Shown here: positions 16,681 through 26,406 of the stretch, one piece after another
Layout: every line of letters begins with the position of its first letter
Numbering within the stretch: position 1 is the first letter of the stretch
Translations under genes and position numbers: made by a program
The notes under the pieces: generated by a model
What the model saw: only the letters and a program-made list of their open reading frames with translations
The model's database searches: none
What the model was told of the DNA's origin: nothing
Assembly: GCF_000007905.1 (NCBI RefSeq)
Contig: NC_004917.1
Span: 248,001-312,000 of the forward strand
DNA from: Helicobacter hepaticus ATCC 51449
GTDB lineage: Bacteria; Campylobacterota; Campylobacteria; Campylobacterales; Helicobacteraceae
Reading direction: 5' to 3'
Length of the DNA stretch: 64,000 bases

Positions 16681-18786
16681 TTAGTGTTCTTTAAGTTGAA
16701 ATACGCTCTCTACTATGCCACCTACTGCTTCCTCAACGCCTATGCTAGTTCCTGACATATATGCCTTAGTGAGCTCTTGAAATTTATCACTAGGGAAGCA
16801 ATTATCCTTATCGGGCTTTTGATTAGCTTCACACGCCTTAAAAGATACCTTGTTTAAATCATCTATGCTTAGTGGAGCACAATTATCTCGAGTAATCTTT
16901 TTACCTAATTGCGACATCATACCCTCAGCAAAAATGCGTGTAGTTATTTGGTCATAGCAGCAATAATGCTTTCTATTGAGGATTGTTTTTCCTGCTATTT
17001 TTACTCTTGATTCATCTGAAACTTGATTACAAAGGTCAAGGGAGATTCTTTTATTAGTGCGAATATATTCCGAGCCATCTGTTGGGTCTTTTTGCGCCCT
17101 GTGTTCAGCAAATCTCATATCGGTGCAAGTATTTCCATTTTCTTGTGTTTGCTTTAGAACATCTACAACTACACTTGCAGCTATATTAAATGGGAATGGC
17201 AATGCACCTGCTACAAAATCAGCTACCATAAATGCAGTATCTGCACTTGTTGTGCCATCAGAGGTTGGGGCATTACTATCCTCAGTTAATCCTACGAGGG
17301 TTTCCTCTAAATCATTTTGTGGAGGATATTCACTCTCCAATGTTGGATTAGCAAAATCGGGATTTAAGAATCTCTGTCCGTATTTCTTTCTTATTATATT
17401 AACACTATCAACTCCCCCGCAAATTGTTTCAGCGGCAATAAGAACATCATCTCCTTTAAGTGCATAGAGTGCGTAGGCTTTTTTTCCGTTCATCTCTCCT
17501 GCAGATTCTAAATTGTAACGCGCATAGAAGTATTTATCAATGTCATCAGCTGAGGAAGGATTTTCATTTTCCATAACTAGCCTTAAGATAGTTAACTCAT
17601 TTCCATCTATAATCATTGGCACTTTGAATGAGTAGTGAAGCTCATTAACCTCTCTGGTTCCCATTTGCCACGCTAAAACAGATTCGTATGTTAATCCAAA
17701 ACGCCCTGTCATACAATTTGCATAATCCATAGCTATTTTATCATTCTCATCAGTTGCGCCATCTAATTCCTCATTGCTTAAAAGCGAATCGGTTGAGCCT
17801 GATACCCACGCAGATGTTCTCTTTGCCTCTTTCTTAGAGCATAAGCTTCCTATGCCGCTCTTATCGCATTGCTCTTGCAATACTTTGCCTGCTGCATAAA
17901 CTACCGCTCTCATTGCTGCATTTTTTGCAACTTCTTTCACTACTTCCTCTACTGCTCTTTCTGTTGCTTTTTTAGCAAGATTGCTTGTAAATTGTTGCCA
18001 CCCTGCTTTTGCGGCAGCAGTAGCATAACTTGTAGCTTTGGTTACGACATTAGTTGCAGTTGAAGCTGCAGCGTCCCCTGCTTCAGACATTGCTGCACCT
18101 ACTCCCTCTGTTGCACCATTCAATACACCGCTCCCAACCATCATTGCATATTTAATCGCAAGCATTACCATATCCATAGCACTTGGAAAGAATTGTCCCA
18201 CATCGCAATATCCTGCTTCTGCACCAAATATATGGGTAGCATTCTCTGCTAAAGCCATTGTGCCAAAGACATTTATAGCCTTAGAGAAGTCGTGATTTTT
18301 CTTATTAGTCTGAATGGTTGGAATCGCACCAAATAGGCTATCTAAATCAGCTGTGTTTGTTGTTTGTGTTTCATATTGCCTACAACCTATTGTTTTATCC
18401 ACTACAATACCACATTTTTTTGTAACCTTTTTGCCCAAATAAAGAGTTTTGCCTTGACTATCAGTAATGGGACTCAAAAACTCGGAGCTTAGAATCTGAC
18501 AATTTGGGTCAGTTGTGCTATTAGTTGGAGAAATAGTTACGCATACATTTTTGACAAGACATTTAGCATTACATTCTTGGTTATTGCTAAAGGCATTTTG
18601 TCCTAAATCTCCCATTACTGTATCATTGCCTTGACACAGATATTTATCTCCACTATCTTGATTTAGAATCTCTACTTCAAATTCTCCGCTTATCTTTGAG
18701 CCGTTTTTTTCTACTGAATAAAAGACTTTGCTTGTATCCTTAGTGTCTCTTACACTGCTATCAAAAAAGTAAAGAAGCAGCAGCAT
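16681..18786 (-). pseudogene. traN: TraN-like conjugation protein, 5'-truncated
   Basis: 701 residues. The C-terminus carries the TraN signature: Tyr-Cys-Cys-Tyr, then Gln-Leu-Gly-Lys, then Asn-Cys-Ala-Pro-Leu-Ser-Ile-Asp-Asp-Leu before the last cysteines. TraN is the outer-membrane mating-pair stabilisation protein of F-type conjugation systems, and the many cysteines fit disulphides in an exported protein. A small-residue-rich helical segment lies at about 200-300. The visible start (hydrophobic Leu run without ribosome site) falls exactly where unrelated plus-strand HicB-like sequence begins, so the true signal peptide and 5' end are probably lost. It follows the integrase by 24 bases. Confidence 0.6.
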
Positions 18787-18791
18787 TGTAT

Positions 18792-18875
18792 ATGGAAAGT
18801 TTGCAACTAGATGAGATTAGGCATATACAAGCTAAAGATACAGCGATTGTCCCCATAGAACTAGCCAATACCTGA
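18792..18875 (+). pseudogene. hicB: HicB antitoxin, C-terminal remnant
   Basis: Twenty-seven codons reading Leu-Asp-Glu-Ile-Arg then Asp-Thr-Ala-Ile-Val-Pro-Ile-Glu resemble the end of HicB-type antitoxins. The stop overlaps the HicA-like frame, the usual HicB-HicA arrangement. The rest of the gene is replaced by the TraN sequence at 18786. Confidence 0.4.
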
Positions 18876-19017
18876 ATTACCAAAACTTACAGCAAAAGAG
18901 GCTGAAAAACTTTTGCTTCAGGAAGGCTTTGTTGTTGCAAGACAAAAGGGTAGCCATAGAATCATCCCAAAAATTATTAAAGAACTTTTTGCTATCATAA
19001 AATCAGCTAGAGAATAG
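18874..19017 (+). pseudogene. hicA: HicA toxin remnant with internal deletion
   Basis: Forty-seven codons: Pro-Lys-Leu-Thr-Ala-Lys-Glu-Ala-Glu-Lys-Leu-Leu and Gln-Lys-Gly-Ser-His-Arg match the HicA mRNA-interferase double-stranded RNA-binding fold, including the catalytic His. The sequence then jumps to the end of the fold, missing the central strands. No start codon is apparent. It cannot be functional. Confidence 0.5.
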
Positions 19018-19125
19018 ATGCTTCTTTAGCTAAGTTGCAAGTATTTTCTCCTTTGACAGCCACATACCACTAAAATGTATGTCAAATGAGAAATATGAAG
19101 ATTCGTGCAGTTCAAATAGGTATGC

Positions 19126-19131
19126 TATAAT
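19126..19131 (+). promoter_or_regulatory. -10 box of the RelE-type toxin-antitoxin operon
   Basis: TATAAT, 25 bases before the ATG at 19157, with AAGGAAAGG between as the ribosome site. Confidence 0.45.
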
Positions 19132-19156
19132 AAAACAACAAGGAAAGGATATTGTG

Positions 19157-19396
19157 ATGACACTTATCATTGAAAACGCTAGTAACGAATTTGCAGAAGC
19201 TATAAAAAATTTAGCAAAAATCGCTAATGCTGCGGTTTGTATCCAAACAGACAAAAGCAAAGAAAAAGAATCTTGTTTGATTGAGGAAACCGATATTTAC
19301 AACGATTTTCAGGCAAGAAAAGCAACAAATCCCAAGCAATACGCTCAATTAACACAAGAAGTAAAAGATGAAATATTCGGTATCAATCATCAATAA
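19157..19396 (+). CDS. Antitoxin of a RelE/ParE-type pair
   Basis: 79 residues from the ATG at 19157, chosen because it follows AAGGAAAGG and a TATAAT box; the upstream in-frame ATG at 19079 lies before that promoter. The product is acidic, starts Met-Thr-Leu-Ile-Ile-Glu-Asn-Ala and ends in a Gln/Lys/Asp-rich tail, typical of small antitoxins of epsilonproteobacterial RelE systems. It overlaps the toxin start by 29 bases. The toxin is broken, so the antitoxin is a probable orphan. Confidence 0.6.
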   Translation: MTLIIENASNEFAEAIKNLAKIANAAVCIQTDKSKEKESCLIEETDIYNDFQARKATNPKQYAQLTQEVKDEIFGINHQ

Positions 19397-19649
19397 GGCA
19401 CTCAAAAGTTTAGAAAAAATCCAAAAATCATCCCCTCATGATGCCGATAGGATTCTAACTCTTATTGAAATTCTTAAAGAAAATGACGAACCACATTTGC
19501 TTCCAAATGCAAAAAAAACTTAAAGGACACAAACACAAAATTGCTATCGATGGAGAATTGGAGATTATCGAGTGATTGGATATATCAAGCATAACGAATT
19601 AATTATTGAAATCATCAAAATAACTTCACGACAAGAAGCATACAAGTAG
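19368..19649 (+). pseudogene. RelE/ParE-family toxin, two frameshifts
   Basis: Starts at ATG 19368 inside the antitoxin gene. The first frame gives a RelE-like N-terminus (Lys-Ala-Leu-Lys-Ser-Leu-Glu-Lys-Ile) and stops after a run of eight A near 19510-19517. With one A fewer it reads Ala-Lys-Lys-Leu-Lys-Gly-His. A second shift near 19540 is needed to reach the conserved Tyr-Arg-Trp-Arg-Ile-Gly-Asp-Tyr-Arg-Val-Ile-Gly strand and the ending Thr-Ser-Arg-Gln-Glu-Ala-Tyr-Lys. Two compensating shifts make it inactive unless they are sequencing errors. Confidence 0.6.
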
Positions 19650-19828
19650 CTGATGAGAATTGTGAGAATTGGGCAGTCTACTTAGAGATGCAGCGATGTG
19701 TTTATTGTGTTATAATTCTCTTAATCCAAAGACTTTACTATCGGCGATAGTTTGCTCATTATGAGTGGGTGCTTTGGATTCTAATGTGGGTTGTAAGATT
19801 CCGTTTGACAGCTCTCACCAACTAATCT

Positions 19829-20335
19829 TTATGGAACTTTTACTATATCTACACCCATTGCTTTAAAGTCATTATCATCAGTAAGGATTCTTAAGCCATT
19901 AGTTTTAACTATCTCTGCAATAACCACATCATTAAAATCCAAATTAGATTTTTTAGAAAAAGCGGAAAATTCTACTGATTCAAAGCCATCGCTAATATGT
20001 TTTGCTGATGTAAGAGTATAGAATTTTTCTAATTGTCTCATTGCTATATCAAATGCTTTTTGTCCCTCAGCGTTATTTCGATAATCTTTTTTATAGTGCC
20101 TCATTTTTGATTGCTCTTTCTTTTTATTGAAATCTAATCGCAAATATCTATTTATAAATTCAGAAATCACAAGAGAACTTACAAAGACTTCATTTTCGTT
20201 ATTACACACATTATTCAAAATATCACTATACTTGCTAATCTTTTGTTTTTGTTTATCATTTGGCATTGACGATGGAGAAAATAGAAAAATTAAGATATTT
20301 GTGTCTATAAATATCTTATCACCTTTTTTAATCAT
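19829..20335 (-). CDS. PIN-domain ribonuclease (toxin-like)
   Basis: 168 residues. The PIN acid residues are in place: Ile-Asp-Thr-Asn at the start, Ser-Glu-Phe in the first third, Leu-Asp-Phe-Asn-Asp near 132-136 and Thr-Asp-Asp-Asn-Asp-Phe near the end. PIN proteins are metal-dependent single-strand RNases, often VapC-type toxins. No VapB-like antitoxin is adjacent. Instead, the upstream gene 14 bases away is a DUF4325 protein, so this enzyme may belong to the partner-switch-like cluster at 19.8-22.0 kb. Confidence 0.8.
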   Translation of the reverse strand: MIKKGDKIFIDTNILIFLFSPSSMPNDKQKQKISKYSDILNNVCNNENEVFVSSLVISEFINRYLRLDFNKKKEQSKMRHYKKDYRNNAEGQKAFDIAMRQLEKFYTLTSAKHISDGFESVEFSAFSKKSNLDFNDVVIAEIVKTNGLRILTDDNDFKAMGVDIVKVP

Positions 20336-20349
20336 TGCACATTCCTATT

Positions 20350-20697
20350 CTATTTCCTTCGCAATACCTTTCGTTGTATCTCTTCTGCTTTGTTTGGATT
20401 TTTAGATTGAAACTTAGCTGTTTCTATTACTTCTTTTTTTAATAAACTATCATCATCCTCACTTAAGCCACGATAAACAATGTCTTTATCAAGGCTATCC
20501 CAACTAGTTTCGGGAAACTCAAAATAAAGCTTTCCTATTGCGACATTCAAAAAATGTGAAATAACCATTACTTTATCAAAAGATACTTCAATCTTTTGTC
20601 CTTCTTTGTAAGTTTCCTTAATTTTGTTATGCAACTTTTCCCCATCTTCGGTTGTAACACCTATATTTTTGCCAATTATCTCTGCAACATTTAACAT
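20350..20697 (-). CDS. DUF4325 (STAS-like) protein
   Basis: 115 residues. Lys-Val-Ser-Phe-like Val-Ser-Phe-Asp-Lys-Val followed by Phe-Leu-Asn-Val-Ala-Ile-Gly-Lys-Leu-Tyr is the core of the DUF4325 family, which resembles anti-sigma antagonist STAS domains. The C-terminus is Lys/Glu-rich. Its ATG overlaps the ancestral stop of the HATPase gene, which shows translational coupling in a shared operon. Likely role: partner of the HATPase in a switch; the downstream target is unknown. Confidence 0.65.
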   Translation of the reverse strand: MLNVAEIIGKNIGVTTEDGEKLHNKIKETYKEGQKIEVSFDKVMVISHFLNVAIGKLYFEFPETSWDSLDKDIVYRGLSEDDDSLLKKEVIETAKFQSKNPNKAEEIQRKVLRRK

Positions 20698-21578
20698 TCT
20701 TCGCTCCTTAGCTTATAAGAGGTATTATCTTTAACCCTTAATGTTACTGCAATCATTGTTCCACCAAATCCCTTTTCTAAAATAGAGTATTCTATTTTAC
20801 CATGTATCAATACAACACATGCCATTGTCGGAGATAATTTCTAATCTTCCCCCACTGTTTTCGATAAATTCCCTGACAAACCTAAACCTAATCCACCAAT
20901 TCCCGTAGTAGAATTTCCCTTGTTGATAGCCCACTTAATAGCCTCATTTGCTGGAATGTTGTATTTTGTAGGAAAAAACAAAAAAAGTCTTGGGTTTACT
21001 TTATTAAAATATGTATCCACATTGCTTTTTATTCCAACGCCACCATCGGCTATAACAAAGGAAAACTTATTTCCTTTTGGAAAAAATTGTCCTGAACAAA
21101 ATATGCCACTCTCACTACGACTATGTCTAAAGGCGTTTGAAAATATCTCTAAAACTTTCTGCATAAGCTTTACAAAAATCTCATTTGGGATATGCGTGAG
21201 GTATGGTTTTAACTTTTTTGAAAAATAGTCATCAAACTGTGAATAAAATCCTTCTTCTTCGTTTAATTTAATATTCCTATACACAATCATTCCCTGACTA
21301 TGTTTACCTTCCTTTAAAAAACCTATACCTACAAGAACTTTTTTGACTCTTTGATTTCTTGGTTCGATTATTTGCACTTTTTTTCCGCGAGATTCTTGAG
21401 TTACTTTTGCAAGTCCTAAAATACAAACAAAGCTACTTCGAATAAAATCTGTATCAGATAAATCAATAATTACTTCATTGCTTGTTGCTGATATAATTTG
21501 ATGATAGTATCTTAGAACATCGTTTATATTATCAATTTTATCTATTGTTATAACACTATCTTTCTCACCATTATCCAT
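20691..21578 (-). pseudogene. STAS plus HATPase protein, C-terminus frameshifted
   Basis: The intact first 245 codons hold an N-terminal STAS-like half (Val-Ile-Ile-Asp-Leu-Ser-Asp-Thr-Asp-Phe) and a GHKL ATPase half with Glu-Ile-Phe-Ser-Asn-Ala (N-box), Ala-Asp-Gly-Gly-Val-Gly-Ile (G1) and Gly-Leu-Gly-Leu-Gly-Leu (G2). The frame stops at 20841. The rest of the ATPase fold continues in another frame (Arg-Glu-Phe-Ile-Glu-Asn-Ser-Gly-Gly), then back in the first frame (Lys-Gly-Phe-Gly-Gly-Thr), ending at 20691 where it overlaps the next ATG. Two small indels therefore break a protein of about 295 residues. Such STAS-HATPase proteins act as anti-sigma-like switch kinases. Confidence 0.65.
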
Positions 21579-21708
21579 TAAGAATCCCTCTTCCCATTAG
21601 GTTTTCAATAAGCAAAATATCAGCAGTTTCCATCCACGAATTAAATTGCAAAAAGTCTTTGTTCTGAATACAAAGTAGTGTTTGCTCAATGCGTTCTAGG
21701 AGATTCAA
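21571..21708 (-). CDS. Small protein between the DUF4325 and HATPase genes
   Basis: A 45-codon frame starts at TTG 21708, which forms a TTGA overlap with the stop of the upstream DUF4325 gene. It ends at 21571, overlapping the HATPase ATG. It fills the only gap in the operon exactly. The product is acidic and helical with two Trp/Phe patches. No family recognised. Confidence 0.45.
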   Translation of the reverse strand: MNLLERIEQTLLCIQNKDFLQFNSWMETADILLIENLMGRGILNG

Positions 21709-22034
21709 ACTCTACCCTCAAGTTTTTTTGCTCGTTCCCTTATGGCATAGTTAAACATACTTTTGATAGTGTCATTTGCGTTAATAAGCACAATATGCTC
21801 TTTAAGAAAGCTGATACCAAAACGAGTAACCATCAATCCAAAAACTTCATCAGCAAATGCATGAGCAACGCCCTCAATGCCATTAAAATCTACTGCAATA
21901 GCGGATTGCTTCTTCTCCAAAATTTCATCGACAATTCTAGCGTGAAGATTCTCTCCGCTACCTCTACTACCAAGGAAATCAAAATCCCCACAAATTGATT
22001 TAACATTAAGGGAATGATTTAATTGTCCATTCAT
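21705..22034 (-). CDS. DUF4325 (STAS-like) protein
   Basis: 109 residues, start behind AAAGGATAA. It has the family core: Gly-Ser-Arg-Gly-Ser-Gly-Glu, Ala-Val-Asp-Phe-Asn-Gly-Ile, Ala-Phe-Ala-Asp-Glu-Val-Phe-Gly and a closing Arg-Glu-Arg. First gene of the minus-strand DUF4325 / small ORF / STAS-HATPase / DUF4325 / PIN cluster. A TATAAT-like box lies at 22063-22068. Likely a small switch protein that binds the HATPase. Confidence 0.7.
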   Translation of the reverse strand: MNGQLNHSLNVKSICGDFDFLGSRGSGENLHARIVDEILEKKQSAIAVDFNGIEGVAHAFADEVFGLMVTRFGISFLKEHIVLINANDTIKSMFNYAIRERAKKLEGRV

Positions 22035-22062
22035 AACTTATCCTTTCTGTATGTTTTGCGGA

Positions 22063-22068
22063 ATTATA
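22063..22068 (-). promoter_or_regulatory. -10 box of the DUF4325 cluster
   Basis: TATAAT on the minus strand, 28 bases before the ATG at 22034. A TTGACT lies only 10 bases further upstream, too close to serve as a standard -35. Confidence 0.4.
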
Positions 22069-22084
22069 TTAAGATGTAAGTCAA

Positions 22085-25000
22085 TAAATCAAACAAGCAC
22101 ACATCATTCCACAGACAATGTAACCTTTAAGGGCGGAGAAGCAGCAACACCCTCTTGGGAGATGTTCCTTAAGCAATTCATATTTCTTTGCATTATAATG
22201 TTTGTTTTTCTTAATCCTGCATTTAAAGCAACAGTTACTATAGAGGACGAGCGATTTTATTATGCAGCACAAACAGGCGGCACTGCGAGTAAAGTTCGTG
22301 TAGATAATGTCCCCGTAATTCTCGCCTTTGGTGCTTCACTTACATCAACTTTTGGGAAAGGGCTTGTTCAAACGGTAGATTCTGCATTTGGTAGCATACA
22401 AGGAGCAAGATTCTCAGATATAGGATTCCTTGAAAACTTTGCTCAGTTGCGTGAGGACAGGGCAGCACCAAAATTTGCAAAGACAGAAAAAGATTTTGTA
22501 GAATATTTCCGCACTTTTGTTCAAAAATGTGCCTTGCGTTATCAAGGTATATCAGGTGCTGCCATTGAAGCCGTTGAGGTAGGGAAAACTTCTTTGCAGA
22601 ATCTTAATCCAAGGATTTGGCAACCTCAATTAGAGGCAACACTCTATGTTAATGGATATTCCTGTGAGGAATATTACGATAAAATGATGGCTGAATTTAA
22701 TAAGATTGAAAAACAATGGGAAAATAGAACTATCAAAGCTATGGGGCTTAATCCTGCTACTGCAGCCCCTGCGCTCAATGCTATGGCAAATGCTATGGTA
22801 GCTGCTCCTAATAATGTATCTGCACAGGGCGATAATATGAATCCTTTTGTGCAGTTTAAACTAAGAGCTTCGCTTGATAAGATTGTAGGCGAGGCAGTGT
22901 ATGCAGATAGCTTAGGGATTCAAGGTGCTTATGGGCAGTATGTTAATCAATCAGTCAAAGACGCTAGAGCTAAGCTTACAGATATAAGCAGTCAATCTAA
23001 GTTTATATTCTCTCTCAAAAGCGTTCCGCAAGCCTTGCACTTTCTTTTAGCACTATTATATGCAGCATTTCCATTTATGCTTGCGTGGATTGCCATTCAA
23101 GGCTATCCTAGTGGATTAAAAGTGCTCTACTATTTCGTGGGTAGCTTATTCTCATTTGAACTTGTTAAAATGTCTTGTGCTCTTACACACGGACTTATTA
23201 CTGAATATACTTCAAGGAATGCGGCTGAGACATTGCACGGAATGACTGCGGGAGCAATTAATATGAATGATGTGATTCACGGCACTGCATATTATGAATA
23301 TATGGCTACACAATCAGAAATTGCTTCTACAATAGCAGCAGGGGCAATATTTATTATCCCCATTGTTGTTGCCACAGGACAAGCCAAACTCCTTGCTGCA
23401 CTCGCACAACAAGCCTCTGCCGCTCCTCAAATGGGTGGTATTGAATCATCAGGGGCAGCAATGGCAAAAGCCAATGACGCAAACAATAGAGATTTAGAAA
23501 CGGTATCACGAGGCATAGTGTCTGCTTCTGTTATGAAGGGCATTGAGGAAAACAATGCTGCTATCGCTGCACTTCACAAAATGGATAATTATAATGAGTT
23601 CAACGCAGGACAAGTAGCACAACAAATGAATCAAATTGGCTCTACGGCAGGATATGGCAAAGAAACGATGTTTAGAGGCGCAGATGGATTCGCAAAAGTT
23701 TCAGATGGCGGTAAATTCCAAGGCGTTCAATCAGCAGCTACGGCAAAGGGACTTGGTGAAGCCTATACTGATACACACGACTTTAGAGACAGAACAGGTA
23801 TCTCGGGTAATGCCCTTGCTAGAGGACTAGGTAATGACTCTGCTGTAAAAACAATCGCTTCTGCTAGAGGACTTATGAGTGGTGATTTCTATACACGAGA
23901 GGGAGACCTCTCGGGCGGTAGAGAAGGTAGTTTCTACGCACAAGGCTTAGAAACTAATGCTCGTATAGCTGCTAATCAAGCCGCAGGTGTAGGAAAGCTT
24001 GGAGAAACTACTAGAGAACAAATGAATGCTGTTCAATATGGTGCTGAAGCTCAAGTCCTTAATCAAATAGCACAGGGTAGAAGTTTGCAAAGGACTTATG
24101 GACACGGAGCAGGATTCCAAAGGAGTTTTGATGCTATGGCTGAAACAAGTGCTGATATACAAAATATTACTGCAAGAGAAACTGCTGCAAGTGCAAGGGA
24201 GCATTTTAATGGTATTAGTGGTGGCAAAGGTGAGGATAGTTTCTCAAGTATAACAAAATCTAATGCAGATTTGAGACACGATAGCACCATAGGAACTGCA
24301 AAAGGTTATGATGGAGGTGTTGGGTTTGATGTGGCAAATGGAAGTGATGGCAAAGTATTTCAAAGAGCAGCAGAGATTCAAACATATGCTCAAGGAATGA
24401 CGCAAAGTCAAACCGAAAAACAAATAGGACAAGGCATTAAAGACTCATTTGGAAATACTTTCAATGCAACAGAAGGACAAACATTTGATAAAAAAGCAGA
24501 AGACATAAATAAAAGCCACTCCCAAGCACTGAAACAAGTTTATGATGGACATTCTAGCTCTATGGGGGCAACAGGTGATATAGGTAATGAAGTAATATCA
24601 CTTGGAGAAGCAGCAAAAAAATCTCACACACATCTTGCTAATGAGAGAGCAGCAGCTCAAGAATCGTATGTAAATAATGCTATGAATGCACTCGGCAATG
24701 ATGGATTAAAACAATCTATTATGGCAGAACAAGTTTCAACAATGGCTTCAGCAGGTGTAATGAATTACTCCTCTATGTCTGCTAATGTTCAAGGAGCACA
24801 GGCTTCAGGAATGATGAGTAATGGCATAGTAACACATACAGGTATGCAATCAATGATTGCAGATTCTACAATGAGACATCATAATACATTGGCTCTAGGT
24901 GATAGATTTGGTAATAGCAATCTCACACAGCTTACTCAATCATTAAGAGAAGCAGGTATGAGTGAAGTGGGTATCGCCTCTATTGCAAGTGCTTCTAGTC

Positions 25001-25479
25001 CTGCTGAAAGAGCAAATAGATTTGCAGCCCTTACACGAAGTTCTACACTTAGTGGAACAATTAATGGGAGAAGCTTCAATCTTGCTGCGGGTATTGATGG
25101 GGGCTATCACGGAAGCTTTGATAGTAGCTTAAATGTTCGAGGTGGATATAATGTAGATATGGGTAGTGTAAGTGCAGCAACAGGATATGGAATAGGTGGT
25201 GTATCAGGTATGAGAGCAATAGGTATGGCAAATACAGGTATGAGCTTTATAAGTAATACTGTGAGCAATGTAGGTATGTTTGCTCCTGCTGGTGGTATAG
25301 CTAAACTTGGTGCAAATACAGGACTTATTAATCCAAATAGTATGTATGCTCAGGGTGTTGGTAAGTTTAAAGAAGCAATGAGAGAAAAGAAAAGTATTGG
25401 AGAGAATCAAGCTACGAGTATGGGGAATGGGGTAAAGGATAATGTAAGAAATGAAATTATGGGGAATGGAACACACTAA
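22085..25479 (+). pseudogene. traG: TraG-like conjugation protein, N-terminus lost
   Basis: About 1,130 residues are open, but the first bases after the formal ATG at 22051 belong to the promoter region of the opposite DUF4325 gene, so the gene is cut near 22085. Val-Asp-Asn-Val-Pro-Val-Ile-Leu-Ala-Phe and Ser-Leu-Thr-Ser-Thr-Phe-Gly match the TraG N-terminal domain (mating-pair formation, inner membrane, F-type systems). Three or four membrane segments lie in the first 440 residues, followed by 700 residues rich in Gly, Ala, Ser, Gln and Asn, the periplasmic or translocated part. The missing 5' part is probably 50-70 residues including the first membrane segment. Confidence 0.6.
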
Positions 25480-25513
25480 CGATACTACGACATAATAGGA
25501 GAAAGTAACTTTA

Positions 25514-25562
25514 AATGCTAAACATTATGCTCCTGCTTCAAGAGCAGGACTCATTTAGCATT
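25514..25562 (+). terminator. Nested hairpin after traG
   Basis: Outer stem AATGCTAAA / TTTAGCATT (25514-25522 with 25554-25562) encloses an inner stem TCCTGCT / AGCAGGA (25531-25537 with 25543-25549). It lies between convergent genes and could end transcription from the traG side. No U-run follows directly. Confidence 0.45.
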
Positions 25563-25582
25563 CAACAAGAGACAGTTCGTCT

Positions 25583-26074
25583 TTAGACGATATAAAAACT
25601 CCAACCTTCCGCAATCAATTCCTCTGTATCCTTTCTGCGTTCAATATACCAAGGGTGTTGTGCTTCCTCTCTTGTTTCATCAGCCCAAATAAGTTCAGAT
25701 AATAATTTTTGGGAATCTTTTGTGTTATCTATAAACTTACCATTTTTCATCGGTGCATACAAAAGCCCTAGTTTAAGCTCCCCGCTTTCTAACATATCGG
25801 CTTCTTTTTCTGCTGAAATATGGGGGTAAATAGGTGGTCTTTCAGGGTCAATGGCTCTTAATCGTCTTAAAAGCCCGTCAGTAGTCCCATCTCTCAACCA
25901 ACCAATAGTTTTTCTCTTGTAGTCCCTATTTCCCTCCGCCAACTTCTCCTCACTCCTTCTTAATTCCTCCTCACTTCGTCTTAATTCCTCTTTTCTTACA
26001 ATAGATTCTGCAATCTCATCTGCACTTGGTGCAAATACTGCTGCCCACATCATTGCTTCTGCTGCATTTGCCAT
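25583..26074 (-). CDS. Hypothetical protein with short Arg/Glu heptads
   Basis: 163 residues, preceded by AAGGAGT. After an Ala-rich start there is a direct repeat of Arg-Arg-Ser-Glu-Glu-x-Leu that forms a short charged helix (about 32-46). The rest contains several Trp and Pro-Pro-Ile-Tyr-Pro, and no membrane segment. No family recognised. It stands alone and is convergent to the TraG remnant. Confidence 0.6.
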   Translation of the reverse strand: MANAAEAMMWAAVFAPSADEIAESIVRKEELRRSEEELRRSEEKLAEGNRDYKRKTIGWLRDGTTDGLLRRLRAIDPERPPIYPHISAEKEADMLESGELKLGLLYAPMKNGKFIDNTKDSQKLLSELIWADETREEAQHPWYIERRKDTEELIAEGWSFYIV

Positions 26075-26169
26075 AGGTTACTCCTTTTAAGTGAATTTCA
26101 ATGGGAGTATTATATATAAAATTGCATATACTTTTCAAATAGATTAAAGTTGCGCTAAACAAAATGCGA

Positions 26170-26175
26170 TATAAT
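26170..26175 (+). promoter_or_regulatory. -10 box of the GNAT toxin-antitoxin pair
   Basis: TATAAT, 24 bases before the ATG at 26200; AAGGAG lies between them as the ribosome site. Confidence 0.45.
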
Positions 26176-26199
26176 CTTTAAAAGTATAAGGAGTATGAT

Positions 26200-26406
26200 A
26201 TGACAGAATCAATGCTTAATCCAATAAAGATTACTGATGGAAGCAAGGAACATCTCAAGTCTTTAGAATCTGCCATTCAAAAAGCTACTTCAAAAGAGCA
26301 ATTATCTGCTATTAGCATTCAAGACAAAGAATTACTTAAAAAGAACTATAAGGTAACAAGGCTCACAAAAGAGGATTCTATTGCATTATGGGCTCAACAG
26401 AACTAA
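26200..26406 (+). CDS. Antitoxin partner of a GNAT toxin
   Basis: 68 residues, acidic to neutral, with a helical N-terminal half and Lys/Glu-rich C-terminus. It has its own TATAAT box and AAGGAG, and overlaps the GNAT gene by 19 bases, the usual order antitoxin then toxin. It does not show a DUF1778-type ribbon-helix-helix pattern that I can recognise, so its family is uncertain. Confidence 0.55.
   Translation: MTESMLNPIKITDGSKEHLKSLESAIQKATSKEQLSAISIQDKELLKKNYKVTRLTKEDSIALWAQQN

Noticed and set aside
22051-22084. ATG at 22051 as the true start of traG
   Set aside because: It lies in the promoter region of the opposite DUF4325 gene, lacks a ribosome site, and the residues before the TraG-like part do not match the family.
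22051-25479. Numerous antisense frames within traG
   Set aside because: They arise from the skewed Gly/Ala/Ser codon use of traG and have no ribosome sites or family features.
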